From Chitinophagaceae bacterium (GTDB lineage Bacteria; Bacteroidota; Bacteroidia; Chitinophagales; Chitinophagaceae): a stretch of 54,863 nucleotides of DNA. A model generated the notes under the pieces. It had not been told where the DNA came from. It worked only from the letters and a program-made list of their open reading frames with translations, and searched no databases. Numbering within the stretch: the first letter of the stretch is position 1; the number at the start of each line of letters is the position of its first letter. Positions 45,711 through 52,881 of this stretch are shown here, piece by piece. A program made the position numbers and the translations under genes. Where the stretch lies: contig JADLCD010000074.1 in assembly GCA_020847395.1 (NCBI GenBank), positions 1 through 54,863 of the forward strand, read 5' to 3'.

Positions 45711-46223
45711 ATGCAGCCAGATATATATACCATTATTTCAGGCACTAACCGGCCCGAAAGCAATACCATAAGAGTAGCAAAACAGTATGAAAATATTTTG
45801 AAGGCTAAAGGCATACAACCGAAATTTATTACACTTGAAAATCTTGATGTGCTTAACAGGAGCGAAGCCCTGGTTACATTAGAAAAAGAGGTACTGATTC
45901 CTACAACCAAATTTATTTTTGTTACTCCTGAATATAACGGAAGTTTTCCGGGAGTTTTAAAAGCAATGATAGACAATACCGCCATTGAAAAAGTTTGGTG
46001 GGGTAAAAAAGCATTGCTTACGGGTGTATCTACCGGCAGGGCAGGAAATTTAAGAGGGATGGAGCATTTAACAGGTGTACTGCACTATTTAAAAATGCAT
46101 GTATACCATAATAAACTTCCTATATCAATAGTAAATAAATTATTGAATACTGATTATAATATTGAAGACCCGGCTACATTAAGAGCAATCAATGAGCAGT
46201 TGGATGAGTTTATCAAATTTTAA
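45711..46223 (+). CDS. NADPH-dependent FMN reductase (flavodoxin-like fold)
   Basis: 170 residues. SGTNRPESNTIRVA (9-22) is the FMN phosphate-binding loop, and FVTPEYNGSFPGVLKAMID (about 65-83) is the family signature that contacts the flavin ring. It reduces FMN or quinone-like substrates with NADPH in the cytoplasm. A possible -7 box (TATCTTTG, 45628-45635) lies 75 bases upstream, suggesting an independent transcript from the Fe-S protein. The physiological electron acceptor is unknown. Confidence 0.92.
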   Translation: MQPDIYTIISGTNRPESNTIRVAKQYENILKAKGIQPKFITLENLDVLNRSEALVTLEKEVLIPTTKFIFVTPEYNGSFPGVLKAMIDNTAIEKVWWGKKALLTGVSTGRAGNLRGMEHLTGVLHYLKMHVYHNKLPISIVNKLLNTDYNIEDPATLRAINEQLDEFIKF

Positions 46224-46278
46224 AGTAATTTGTTACGCTCAAATCAGCAATTTTAAATCTTAAATTTCAAATCATTTT

Positions 46279-47529
46279 ATGCGTCGTTTTTCCGGTTCGT
46301 GGATTTTTATAATAATCATGCTGCTGATTGACCTGTATGTTTTTCAGGCGTTGAAAGTGGTAATGCAACACGCTTCTCCTAAAATAAAATTGATAATATT
46401 CGGCGTGTACTGGCTCTTCAGCAGCGCCGCAGTAATTACTATACTAATAATGCCTTATATAAATTTTGATAACTGGCCGAAAGCGTTGCGAACATATTTT
46501 ATTTCGATACTTATTGGTTTATTCCTGTCGAAAGCGGTAACAGTAATTTTTTTAATTGTAGATGACCTGCGAAGAATATTGCAATGGGCCGGTGGAAAAT
46601 TGTTTTATCAATATGTTCATGGCGAACCTTTTAAAGCTGCGGGCATTTCACGTTCCGTATTTATGAGTTGGTTAGGTTTGGGTATTGGCGGTGGATTATT
46701 TGCTACGCTGCTTTGGGGATTTCGTAATAAATATCGTTATGATTTAAAAACAGTTCAGCTTAATTTCCCTAATCTTCCTGAAGCATTTAAAGGTTTGAAA
46801 ATTATTCATATTTCTGATGTGCACTCCGGTAGTTTTACCGATAAAAAAGCAGTTATGCATGGCATAGAAATGATTATGAAACAAGGTGCCGACATTATTT
46901 TGTTTACCGGCGACCTGGTGAACGATCATGTAGAAGAGATGAATGATTATACGGATGTGTTTTCAAAGCTGAATGCACCAATGGGCGTATTCAGTACTTT
47001 AGGTAATCATGATTATGGCGACTACCGTACATGGCCAAGCGCAGAAGCCAAAGCGCAAAACCTGGAACGGTTAAAACAACTGCAAAAAGATATGGGCTGG
47101 CGTTTGCTGATGAATGAACATGTGGCATTGGAAAAAAACGGGCAACAGATTGCATTGCTCGGCATAGAAAACTGGGGCGCAAAAGCAAATTTTCCAAAAT
47201 ATGGTAAGTTAGACAAAGCATATGCCGGCACGGAAAAATATCCTTTTAAAATTTTAATGAGTCATGATCCCAGCCATTGGGATGCACAGGTAAGAACTGA
47301 GGCCTATAAAGATATTGACCTGATGCTTGCAGGACACACGCATGGCATGCAGTTTGGCGTTGAATTGCCCGGCTTTAAATGGAGCCCTGTTCAATATGTA
47401 TACAAACAATGGGCAGGTTTATACGAGGAAGCTGCTCAAAAATTATATGTTAACCGCGGATATGGATTTATCGGTTATCCCGGACGGGTTGGAATATTAC
47501 CAGAGATAACGGTGATTGAATTAGGGTAG
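46279..47529 (+). CDS. Membrane-anchored calcineurin-like metallophosphoesterase
   Basis: 416 residues. Four N-terminal hydrophobic helices span about 1-160 and anchor the enzyme. The metal-binding motifs are HISDVHSG (about 176), FTGDLVND (about 210), GNHDYGDY (about 241), MSHDP and GHTHGMQFG (about 351), the complete set for a di-metal site. The family acts on phosphoesters including UDP-diacylglucosamine and cyclic nucleotides; the membrane-anchored subgroup has no fixed substrate. It is the last chromosomal gene before the phage-like block. The 55-bp gap from the FMN reductase could permit co-transcription. Confidence 0.92.
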   Translation: MRRFSGSWIFIIIMLLIDLYVFQALKVVMQHASPKIKLIIFGVYWLFSSAAVITILIMPYINFDNWPKALRTYFISILIGLFLSKAVTVIFLIVDDLRRILQWAGGKLFYQYVHGEPFKAAGISRSVFMSWLGLGIGGGLFATLLWGFRNKYRYDLKTVQLNFPNLPEAFKGLKIIHISDVHSGSFTDKKAVMHGIEMIMKQGADIILFTGDLVNDHVEEMNDYTDVFSKLNAPMGVFSTLGNHDYGDYRTWPSAEAKAQNLERLKQLQKDMGWRLLMNEHVALEKNGQQIALLGIENWGAKANFPKYGKLDKAYAGTEKYPFKILMSHDPSHWDAQVRTEAYKDIDLMLAGHTHGMQFGVELPGFKWSPVQYVYKQWAGLYEEAAQKLYVNRGYGFIGYPGRVGILPEITVIELG

Positions 47530-47575
47530 CTTAGCGGTTTTAGTATTGTGTATTTTTTGTCCTATAATTTATAGT

Positions 47576-47701
47576 ATGTTGCCAGAGCGGCAACACTTGA
47601 CCGTTAAAGAAGGTTTGAATTTCAACGATTTAAAAGAACAAGACAATATAACAACATTTTTACGAGAAAATTATATTTATGTTATCAACACATGTGCATA
47701 A
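47576..47701 (+). CDS. Small open frame at the chromosome/phage boundary (41 residues)
   Basis: An ATG-initiated frame encodes MLPERQHLTVKEGLNFND and continues in ordinary-looking composition to TAA at 47699-47701. It overlaps a hairpin (GTTGCC-agagc-GGCAAC) at its start and the dif-like site near its end. It could be a real small gene, the 5' piece of a gene cut by the integrated element, or chance. I recognise no family. Confidence 0.2.
   Translation: MLPERQHLTVKEGLNFNDLKEQDNITTFLRENYIYVINTCA
47660..47687. other. Candidate XerCD/dif-like site, possible attachment site of the phage element
   Basis: TTACGAGAAAA (left arm), TTATAT (six-base centre) and TTATGTTATCA (right arm) have the 11-6-11 layout of dif. 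The first eight bases of the right arm match the XerD half of the E. coli site (TTATGTTA). The left arm is weak. Phages without an integrase commonly use this recombination system. The second junction is outside the window, so this is a hypothesis. Confidence 0.3.
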
Positions 47702-47766
47702 CCATTGCTTTGGTTGCAACGCTCCATTTATCGCCCGGTAATTCTATTCATCTTTTTTAAAGGTGG

Positions 47767-47797
47767 CTTTAGCAAGCCTTGCTAAAGGTGGTTTTTC
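47767..47797. terminator. Hairpin in the gene-free boundary region
   Basis: CTTTAGCAAG (47767-47776) and CTTGCTAAAG (47778-47787) are perfect complements around one base, so about eight pairs can form, followed by GTGGTTTTTC on the plus strand. The 335-bp region 47530-47864 otherwise holds only the 41-residue frame, the dif-like site and this hairpin. Confidence 0.5.
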
Positions 47798-47853
47798 ATA
47801 AACTTTTTTCTCAATTAAACAAATACCATTTAGTAAATAATAGAAATAAAAAA

Positions 47854-47870
47854 GGGTAGCAACGCTACCC
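47854..47870 (-). terminator. Terminal rho-independent terminator of the phage block
   Basis: Read on the minus strand, GGGTAGC-GTT-GCTACCC is followed by TTTTTTATTTC. It includes the TAG stop of the last phage gene. It ends the whole minus-strand block and supports placing the element's edge just to the left. Confidence 0.9.
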
Positions 47871-48050
47871 TATTTTAACCCTTTCAACAAATTGACGTGT
47901 TCGTGTATCGTAATAATTGATATACTTAACGGAATAACGCCACTTCAAATAATTTTCAAATTTTTGCTTAATGGTAATACGATGATATTTCAATGTTTTA
48001 CCTGAAGTGAGAAACACAATAGCATTGTATTGCATTTTCGCCATATCCAA
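47865..48050 (-). CDS. Small basic phage-type protein of unknown function
   Basis: 61 residues, rich in Lys, Arg and Tyr (KYHRITIKQKFENYLKWRYS). An alternative ATG two codons in would give MAKMQYN. It has no signal or membrane segment and I recognise no family; the positive charge suggests nucleic-acid contact. It is the last gene of the block, with a terminator directly upstream (48058-48083) and another overlapping its stop. It is therefore either read through from above or has its own promoter in a very short gap. Confidence 0.6.
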   Translation of the reverse strand: MDMAKMQYNAIVFLTSGKTLKYHRITIKQKFENYLKWRYSVKYINYYDTRTRQFVERVKIG

Positions 48051-48057
48051 AATTAAA

Positions 48058-48083
48058 AAACCCGGAGTAAAAACACCGGGTTT
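48058..48083 (-). terminator. Rho-independent terminator after the nuclease-like gene
   Basis: On the minus strand AAACCCGG, a ten-base loop and CCGGGTTT are followed by TTTAATTTT. It separates the PD-(D/E)XK-like gene from the last small gene. Confidence 0.85.
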
Positions 48084-48126
48084 GTTGCTAACCTATTTTC
48101 CACTAAAGGAATAATATCAAATATAA

Positions 48127-48600
48127 TCATTTAAACAATTTCAAACACTTTAACTCAACCTGATATTGTTTTATCGCAGATGGATACAAGCCGGTATATT
48201 TAATATCCTTCAAAGGGATTACATAATACAACGCAGTATCATTATTCAAATCATCATAACACAATGCAATATAAACAGGTTCTTTTATTTCCCTATACCG
48301 TTTTAACTGATAATCCTTTGCCCATTCTATTCTGCCAGCAACTAAACCGGAACGATATTTACACTCAACATAAAACTCCTTTCTGGTTTTTCGGCATCTA
48401 AATTTTAAATCAGGTAGGAGAGAAGTCTCAACATAACGTTTTGTATTTGTTAAACTATCATGTGATTTATGCAATAAATCATATTCACCCCTTACAAAAA
48501 TCTTACCCTCTACCATCTTTTCCCATCTATCACCGTCTTTATGAGATTGCGGCTTTTCCAAATCAGAAATAAACTTGCCTATAACATTTAATACACCCAT
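48127..48600 (-). CDS. PD-(D/E)XK nuclease-like protein of the phage block
   Basis: 157 residues. A restriction-endonuclease-like core is suggested by Glu31 (KMVEGKIF), Asp64 in LLPDLKFRC, Glu79-x-Lys81 in FYVECKYR, and Gln98 in DYQLKRYRE; spacing and order fit the PD-(D/E)XK motifs I to IV. Such proteins in small phages are Holliday-junction or branched-DNA nucleases or restriction-like enzymes. It has its own leader, which matches 16 of 18 bases of the leader of the 51924 gene, and is bounded by terminators on both sides. This makes it an independently expressed gene. Catalysis is inferred only from the motif set. Confidence 0.6.
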   Translation of the reverse strand: MGVLNVIGKFISDLEKPQSHKDGDRWEKMVEGKIFVRGEYDLLHKSHDSLTNTKRYVETSLLPDLKFRCRKTRKEFYVECKYRSGLVAGRIEWAKDYQLKRYREIKEPVYIALCYDDLNNDTALYYVIPLKDIKYTGLYPSAIKQYQVELKCLKLFK

Positions 48601-48618
48601 AGCATAAGGTTTTGTAAT
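48601..48618 (-). promoter_or_regulatory. Shared 18-base leader before start codon, copy 1
   Basis: Minus-strand ATTACAAAACCTTATGCT directly precedes the ATG of the nuclease-like gene. It matches 51925-51942 at 16 of 18 positions, again abutting an ATG and again just downstream of a terminator. A ribosome-loading or processing signal is likely. Confidence 0.5.
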
Positions 48619-48652
48619 GAACGTATTTTTTTAAAGTTTAGTGCATAAAAAA

Positions 48653-48674
48653 GGGCAGGGTAGACACCCCGCCC
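48653..48674 (-). terminator. Rho-independent terminator after the HTH gene
   Basis: On the minus strand GGGCGGGG, a six-base loop and CCCTGCCC (one G-U pair) lead into TTTTTTATGC. It closes the Rep-methylase-HTH transcript. Confidence 0.85.
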
Positions 48675-48699
48675 GTTTCCTCTTATACTAAAACAAACC

Positions 48700-48894
48700 C
48701 TAAAAGTTTTTCATATTGAAACCATAATCTTTTAACTCCAAAGCCAATTTTTTACAATGATGTTCGGGTATATCTCTAACACCCTTTTGCGCCCGGTTTA
48801 TAGTACCAATAGGAATACCTAAATGCCTTTCCAATCTATTGATTGAAATAAGGAAGCGATTATTTAAAAACCTTACTATTCTTTCAGATGTCAT
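48700..48894 (-). CDS. Small helix-turn-helix protein of the phage block
   Basis: 64 residues. NRLERHLGIPIGTINRAQKG (19-38) is a clear XRE-type helix-turn-helix, followed by VRDIPEHHCKKLALELKDYGF, as in short Bacteroidota phage HTH proteins. The start overlaps the previous stop as ATGA (48891-48894), so translation is coupled. It is the last gene before the terminator at 48653-48674. As the only obvious DNA-binding regulator in the visible part, it could control phage transcription or lysogeny. Confidence 0.75.
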   Translation of the reverse strand: MTSERIVRFLNNRFLISINRLERHLGIPIGTINRAQKGVRDIPEHHCKKLALELKDYGFNMKNF

Positions 48895-49103
48895 GATTTA
48901 TTAAGATTAGATAAATGTTCAAAAAATAAACCCGCAAAATATCTTGCATCCTTTTCTTTAGGGTTTAAACCATTAAACCAAAATTCAAATTCAGGAAATC
49001 CACGCCCTACAAGAACATCAAACCCTGAATGATTTAATGAAAAAGAAACATTAATCTCAATACCATTATAATTAAAAGAATAAAACACACTTCTTATATT
49101 CAA
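48891..49103 (-). CDS. Small phage protein of unknown function
   Basis: 70 residues, rich in aromatic and Asn residues (GRGFPEFEFWFNGLNPKEKD), with no signal, membrane segment or recognisable family. It lies 19 bp after the methylase gene and overlaps the HTH gene by four bases. Its tight position suggests it is a real gene of the replication transcript. A role as a modifier of the methylase or a DNA-binding partner would be guesswork. Confidence 0.6.
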   Translation of the reverse strand: MNIRSVFYSFNYNGIEINVSFSLNHSGFDVLVGRGFPEFEFWFNGLNPKEKDARYFAGLFFEHLSNLNKS

Positions 49104-49122
49104 AACATATTGTATTTAAGAA

Positions 49123-49845
49123 TTAAGAATAAAAACCCGGAGTTAAATAAATATCATCAACAGTTTCCGAAGGCATAGACATATATTTAACTATATATTG
49201 TTGCTCATTTGCCGGCAACATAGATAATTTACGCTTCCACCGTATCGCCTTTCTCAATAACCTTTGCCGGTCCGTATAGTCATTTCCAACATAATCACAA
49301 CACTGCAGCATAGACGCTTCATAATTCATATACATTCTTTCCAATCTCAATCCGGAACGCGTCATACTCTCATAATCAACTTTTCGCCAACTCTCAAAGC
49401 TAGTATTATACAAATCACAAGGATAATGAGTTATAATAACCTTATTACTCACAGCTGACATAGACGAAATAAAATCCAAAGTATCGGATGTTTCAAAATC
49501 ATACCTATAATACTTCCTTTGTGAAGATCTCACAGACATTTCATAAGGAGGATCAGCAAAAAAAACAACATTATCCAAAACATCAAAGGCTTTAATAATA
49601 TCCCGATAATCTTTATTATAAACCGTTATACCTGCAGGCACAGACAATAATAAAGATTGCGAGATCTCATAGTCAATATCATTTAAAACAACTATGAAAC
49701 CTGGTGACATAGATAATTTAGAACTAACAGCGGCAGAACCTGCAAATAATTCTACAAATACCTTACATTTCGGTATCTGATTAATAATAGCTTGATAAGC
49801 CCCCATAGCCATTTTAGAACCGGGATAACCAGCACTTCCAAACAT
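49123..49845 (-). CDS. D12-class DNA adenine methyltransferase (phage)
   Basis: 240 residues. The SAM-binding motif I is VFVELFAGSAAVS (29-41), preceded by YPGSKMAMG as the D12-class FxGxK-like N-terminus. The catalytic motif IV DPPY is at 98-101 (VVFFADPPYE). A C-terminal tail after residue 200 is outside the core domain. It methylates adenine N6 and would protect the small genome from host restriction or mark the origin. The gene starts three bases after the Rep stop. No partner endonuclease is beside it, except the possible PD-(D/E)XK gene about 520 bp further on, so a restriction-modification pair is possible but unsupported. Confidence 0.9.
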   Translation of the reverse strand: MFGSAGYPGSKMAMGAYQAIINQIPKCKVFVELFAGSAAVSSKLSMSPGFIVVLNDIDYEISQSLLLSVPAGITVYNKDYRDIIKAFDVLDNVVFFADPPYEMSVRSSQRKYYRYDFETSDTLDFISSMSAVSNKVIITHYPCDLYNTSFESWRKVDYESMTRSGLRLERMYMNYEASMLQCCDYVGNDYTDRQRLLRKAIRWKRKLSMLPANEQQYIVKYMSMPSETVDDIYLTPGFYS

Positions 49846-49848
49846 ATT

Positions 49849-51201
49849 TTAATGATATTTTGATAAATAAATTTTGTAATCGGAGTAATCCAATTTAGGT
49901 TGAGCAATTGAAAGATTATGATTTATAGTATCGAGACCCAATAACTTTAAATCAGCTTTCATACGATAAAATGACCTTTGCGGAACATAAGCCTTTAAAC
50001 TCTCAATATTCATATAGTGGGAGAGGAGCGCAACCGATAATAGGCGTATTCTGCCCTTTTCTTTATTAGCTTCAGTCGGAAGCCTTGCACGCTTTTTCAT
50101 AGCTGTACTCTCAATATGTTGCGTTATACGCCTATCAATTTCCACAATATCCAATTGCCGGCGAATCTGATATTGCTTAACCTTATCCCAGAACGTTTTT
50201 AAAAGTATTTGGAATAACTGCAAATCAAATGTCATTGCCCGGCTTCCATACTTTATATCAAAATCCAAACCCGGATAATCCCAAGGAGTTTTAAGCATAT
50301 ACTTTTTTGCTACAGAAAAAAACTTTTCAGCTATTTTCCCGCCACCAAAAGAAACCATATTATAAAACATCTTTGCCACAGGATGCCCAGAATATCTAAT
50401 ATCTCCTGCCTTCACCTCACTACTATAATAGTACTGCTTAACAACATAATCAAAGAAAGAAGAACGAAAAGACATTTCATAACGTAATTGGCAATCAGCA
50501 GTATCTTGTAAATACTGCAAATCATATCCTTTTGGATTATATTCACAAAGCCTTTTGTAATCTCCTTTTGCAAATTCAGTTCCTTTATGGTAAATCTTAA
50601 AGCTATAGCGCCGGGTAACGTACATAACCGAAGTATCATAAGAACGAAATTTATTTTTACTACTACGGGCATATTTAACAAGCAATTTATTCTGCTCACC
50701 CAAATACGCCAATGCATCACCCTTTGAAACAAAAAACTGATTATAACACAAATCCACTCTATTAATTTCCACATCATCATATAAAGGACGTTCCGGGAGA
50801 TTATCTACAATAAATTCATCTATGAATTTCCGCAACTGACTATAAAGCAATACTTCGCTTTGGTCATGCAAATTCACAAACTGAAAAATATTAGTTGCCC
50901 ACAAATATTTTGGTATCGAAAAATTAAACTCTATGAAATCCGCTTGCGTATTGATAGCATAACTAATAGTATAATGACTGGAAGGCACATGGCGAGTGCT
51001 ACGATGCACAAGAGGCAGAACCCTGTTATTATCGTGAAAGACAAGTGCAGCAGAGTAATCCACTTCCATATATTCCCCAGTATCTTCAGATACAAAGGCT
51101 TTTGTAACCGTGTTCTTTTCTTTCGTGGGATTGTAATATTGTTCATATAATAATCTATACTTTGACATGTTATGAATACGTAAAACAATTGTATCTATCA
51201 T
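49849..51201 (-). CDS. Gene II/X-type rolling-circle replication initiator (Rep)
   Basis: 450 residues. The opening MIDTIVLRIHN is the hallmark of phage gene II/X-family initiators. EINRVDLCYNQF (145-156), FKIYHKGTEFAKGDYKRL (201-218) and LRYEMSFR (239-246) match the recurring family pattern RxD, KxYxKGxE and LRxExxxR. A basic region near 376 (KKRARLPTEANKEK) may bind DNA. Such proteins nick one strand to start rolling-circle replication of filamentous or other ssDNA phages and some plasmids. The catalytic Tyr is not certain. Its ATG overlaps the preceding stop as ATGA. The methylase follows three bases after its stop. Confidence 0.75.
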   Translation of the reverse strand: MIDTIVLRIHNMSKYRLLYEQYYNPTKEKNTVTKAFVSEDTGEYMEVDYSAALVFHDNNRVLPLVHRSTRHVPSSHYTISYAINTQADFIEFNFSIPKYLWATNIFQFVNLHDQSEVLLYSQLRKFIDEFIVDNLPERPLYDDVEINRVDLCYNQFFVSKGDALAYLGEQNKLLVKYARSSKNKFRSYDTSVMYVTRRYSFKIYHKGTEFAKGDYKRLCEYNPKGYDLQYLQDTADCQLRYEMSFRSSFFDYVVKQYYYSSEVKAGDIRYSGHPVAKMFYNMVSFGGGKIAEKFFSVAKKYMLKTPWDYPGLDFDIKYGSRAMTFDLQLFQILLKTFWDKVKQYQIRRQLDIVEIDRRITQHIESTAMKKRARLPTEANKEKGRIRLLSVALLSHYMNIESLKAYVPQRSFYRMKADLKLLGLDTINHNLSIAQPKLDYSDYKIYLSKYH

Positions 51202-51377
51202 ATACTTTTACCGTTATACTTAAAATTTGAATAATTAGACTTAACGCCAGAACGATTTTTATAAATCACCTTCAAACGCAAAGCCTGATAATATCCAGTA
51301 ACATGTATTTTCATAGTAAAAGAAGGACGAAACAAAGTAATAGGCTCAACAACACAAGTGAAATAATTCTTTTTCAT
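51198..51377 (-). CDS. Small phage gene immediately upstream of Rep (59 residues)
   Basis: Starts MKKNYFTCVVEPITLFR and ends with a basic, Asn/Tyr-rich tail. It overlaps the upstream gene at its start (ATGA, 51374-51377) and Rep at its end (ATGA, 51198-51201), so it fills a gap that would otherwise look empty. Its size and basic charge resemble ssDNA-binding or accessory replication proteins of small phages, but no motif confirms this. Confidence 0.65.
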   Translation of the reverse strand: MKKNYFTCVVEPITLFRPSFTMKIHVTGYYQALRLKVIYKNRSGVKSNYSNFKYNGKSI

Positions 51378-51634
51378 ATCGTAATTTTTAAAGGCTCATT
51401 TTTTACCTTAACAGGAACATGTATATAATCAATAAACCAAACCAAATGCTCAGAACGCAATAACATATTCACACATTTATCTAACTGATATTTTGTATAG
51501 CATATTTTCAGCGTCCAATCCGAAGTATTGACATTAACACTATCAGGATACATTTTCCGGCTTACACGACTATAAACAGCATATACCTTAACAAAATCTA
51601 TTTCATTAGGGAACAGTTCATTACTACGCCTCAT
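51374..51634 (-). CDS. Small phage protein of unknown function (86 residues)
   Basis: Begins MRRSNELFPNEIDFVKVYAV and has a mix of charged and hydrophobic residues (TLKICYTKYQLDKCVNMLLR) without a membrane segment. It is coupled by ATGA overlaps to genes on both sides in the replication transcript. No family is recognised; it could be an ssDNA-binding protein. Confidence 0.65.
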   Translation of the reverse strand: MRRSNELFPNEIDFVKVYAVYSRVSRKMYPDSVNVNTSDWTLKICYTKYQLDKCVNMLLRSEHLVWFIDYIHVPVKVKNEPLKITI

Positions 51635-51924
51635 TTTACTACTGTTATTGGCTGACGAAAAACATTATGCACATGCGTAATAAAACGCAAGTACTCACCA
51701 TTAGAAAGACGGGCAGTAGAGTAGAGATTATTAACCATTTCAACAACCTTCAACCCATGAGCAGCAATACTATTAATTTGCTCACCCTGCATTATAACTC
51801 TACACTGCATAGGTATATTAACAACATCAGATATTAACACATCGTCATCATATCCACTTTTTTCCTCAACAACTTTCAAACCGGTATCAGTTTTATAAAC
51901 TGTTATCTGCATAATTTTTTGCAT
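51631..51924 (-). CDS. First gene of the phage replication transcript (97 residues, unknown)
   Basis: I start at the ATG at 51924 (MQKIMQITVYKTDTG) and not at the TTG at 51966, because the longer form would begin inside a terminator stem. The next internal ATG (51912) is also possible. The sequence is mostly beta-type (VLISDVVNIPMQCRVIMQ) and ends basic, with no family that I can name. It is preceded by the shared 18-base leader and overlaps the next gene by four bases. Being first after the terminator, it may be expressed early. Confidence 0.6.
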   Translation of the reverse strand: MQKIMQITVYKTDTGLKVVEEKSGYDDDVLISDVVNIPMQCRVIMQGEQINSIAAHGLKVVEMVNNLYSTARLSNGEYLRFITHVHNVFRQPITVVK

Positions 51925-51942
51925 TGCATAATGTTTTGTAAT
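51925..51942 (-). promoter_or_regulatory. Shared 18-base leader before start codon, copy 2
   Basis: Minus-strand ATTACAAAACATTATGCA abuts the ATG at 51924 and agrees with 48601-48618 at 16 of 18 positions. It also supports the choice of this start codon. Confidence 0.5.
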
Positions 51943-51958
51943 TATTAATAAAAAAATA

Positions 51959-51977
51959 CCCGGCAATTATTGCCGGG
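51959..51977 (-). terminator. Rho-independent terminator dividing the phage block
   Basis: CCCGGCAA, loop of three, TTGCCGGG, then on the minus strand TATTTTTTTATT. It separates the upstream transcript (envelope/virion-type genes) from the replication transcript. Confidence 0.93.
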
Positions 51978-52018
51978 CTTCGGTTTTCAAAGGATAGGAA
52001 ATCAACGGGACGCACTAA

Positions 52019-52453
52019 CTAACCAGAGCTTGACGTATAAACACTTTGCGTTATCATGTCATAATCCTTTTGAGAAAATCTCTCACCATCCAATTGCTTA
52101 GTAAGCAACGAAGCGAACTTTAACAGTTGCGCATCTCTTACATCTTTAGGAAGATTTTTAAGGAAACGAGCATAACAAAGCAATTTGCTTTCTAAATCAG
52201 TCTCATTATTACAAACAGATAAAACAATTAACTTATCCAAAGACAAATCAACAGCTTTCCTAACTGCAAAAAGTATTGTATCATCATATTGACCCGGAAT
52301 AATCTGAATCAATAAATCAGCTACCGGATTATTAATGTAATACTTAAACTTGCCTACAATCTGCACAGCAGTTTCAGTATTATCCAGTAAAAACGCATCT
52401 ACTTTTTTAAACCACTTCTTTAAATAAGTGGTTAATTTTTGACAAAAAGCCAT
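52019..52453 (-). CDS. Helical phage protein of unknown function (144 residues)
   Basis: A mostly alpha-helical protein (FCQKLTTYLKKWFKKVDAFL; KNLPKDVRDAQLLKFASLLT), with moderately hydrophobic stretches such as NNPVADLLIQIIPG but no clear membrane helix. I recall similar 130-150-residue proteins in Bacteroidota prophage-like loci, but their role is unknown to me. It starts immediately after the stop of the 58-residue gene, with zero gap, and is the last gene before the terminator at 51959-51977. It could be a virion accessory or lysis-related protein. Confidence 0.6.
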   Translation of the reverse strand: MAFCQKLTTYLKKWFKKVDAFLLDNTETAVQIVGKFKYYINNPVADLLIQIIPGQYDDTILFAVRKAVDLSLDKLIVLSVCNNETDLESKLLCYARFLKNLPKDVRDAQLLKFASLLTKQLDGERFSQKDYDMITQSVYTSSSG

Positions 52454-52630
52454 TTAAGAAATGTATACTTTAAAAGTTTCAACTACATATTTTATAACAT
52501 CATTACGCCTTTTTAAATTCTGCATAAAATCCAACTTCTTATCCATAGTCATACGATATGTTTTCGTTCCACTCCTAAAATAAACAGTGACTTTAAAAAA
52601 GCTTTGCCAATTACCAATCTTTCGAGGCAT
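52454..52630 (-). CDS. Small basic phage gene (58 residues)
   Basis: An ATG-initiated frame, MPRKIGNWQSFFKVTVYFRS with a Lys/Arg-rich middle (KKLDFMQNLKRRND), whose TAA stop is directly adjacent to the ATG of the next gene. The exact abutment and conserved compact layout support it as real. No family recognised. Confidence 0.6.
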   Translation of the reverse strand: MPRKIGNWQSFFKVTVYFRSGTKTYRMTMDKKLDFMQNLKRRNDVIKYVVETFKVYIS

Positions 52631-52671
52631 AATAAATAAATCAATAACAGCATTCGCCCAATGAATAATTA

Positions 52672-52881
52672 TTATAACAAATAATCAACAGCAGCAATAC
52701 ACTTTTTTCCACGATCAGAAAACCACTTTACAACAGCATCACATAATTGTGTTGCCTGCGTATAATCTGCCAAAATTGCCCTCTTACATTTTTGCAATGT
52801 GTAGGGAAACAAATCCTTTAATTGGGCATCCTTAACGTAATATCTACGATTAAGGCAACGCACTACAATAAAGAGCTTCAT
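52672..52881 (-). CDS. Small phage protein of unknown function (69 residues)
   Basis: Begins MKLFIVVRCLNRRYYVKDAQ and contains several Cys and basic residues (LQKCKRAILADYTQATQLCD). Its start overlaps the preceding stop by four bases (ATGA, 52878-52881). It is not clearly membrane-bound. Its function is unknown. Confidence 0.6.
   Translation of the reverse strand: MKLFIVVRCLNRRYYVKDAQLKDLFPYTLQKCKRAILADYTQATQLCDAVVKWFSDRGKKCIAAVDYLL

Noticed and set aside
51925-51966. TTG start at 51966 for the first replication gene
   Set aside because: It lies inside a terminator stem, and the conserved leader abuts the ATG at 51924.
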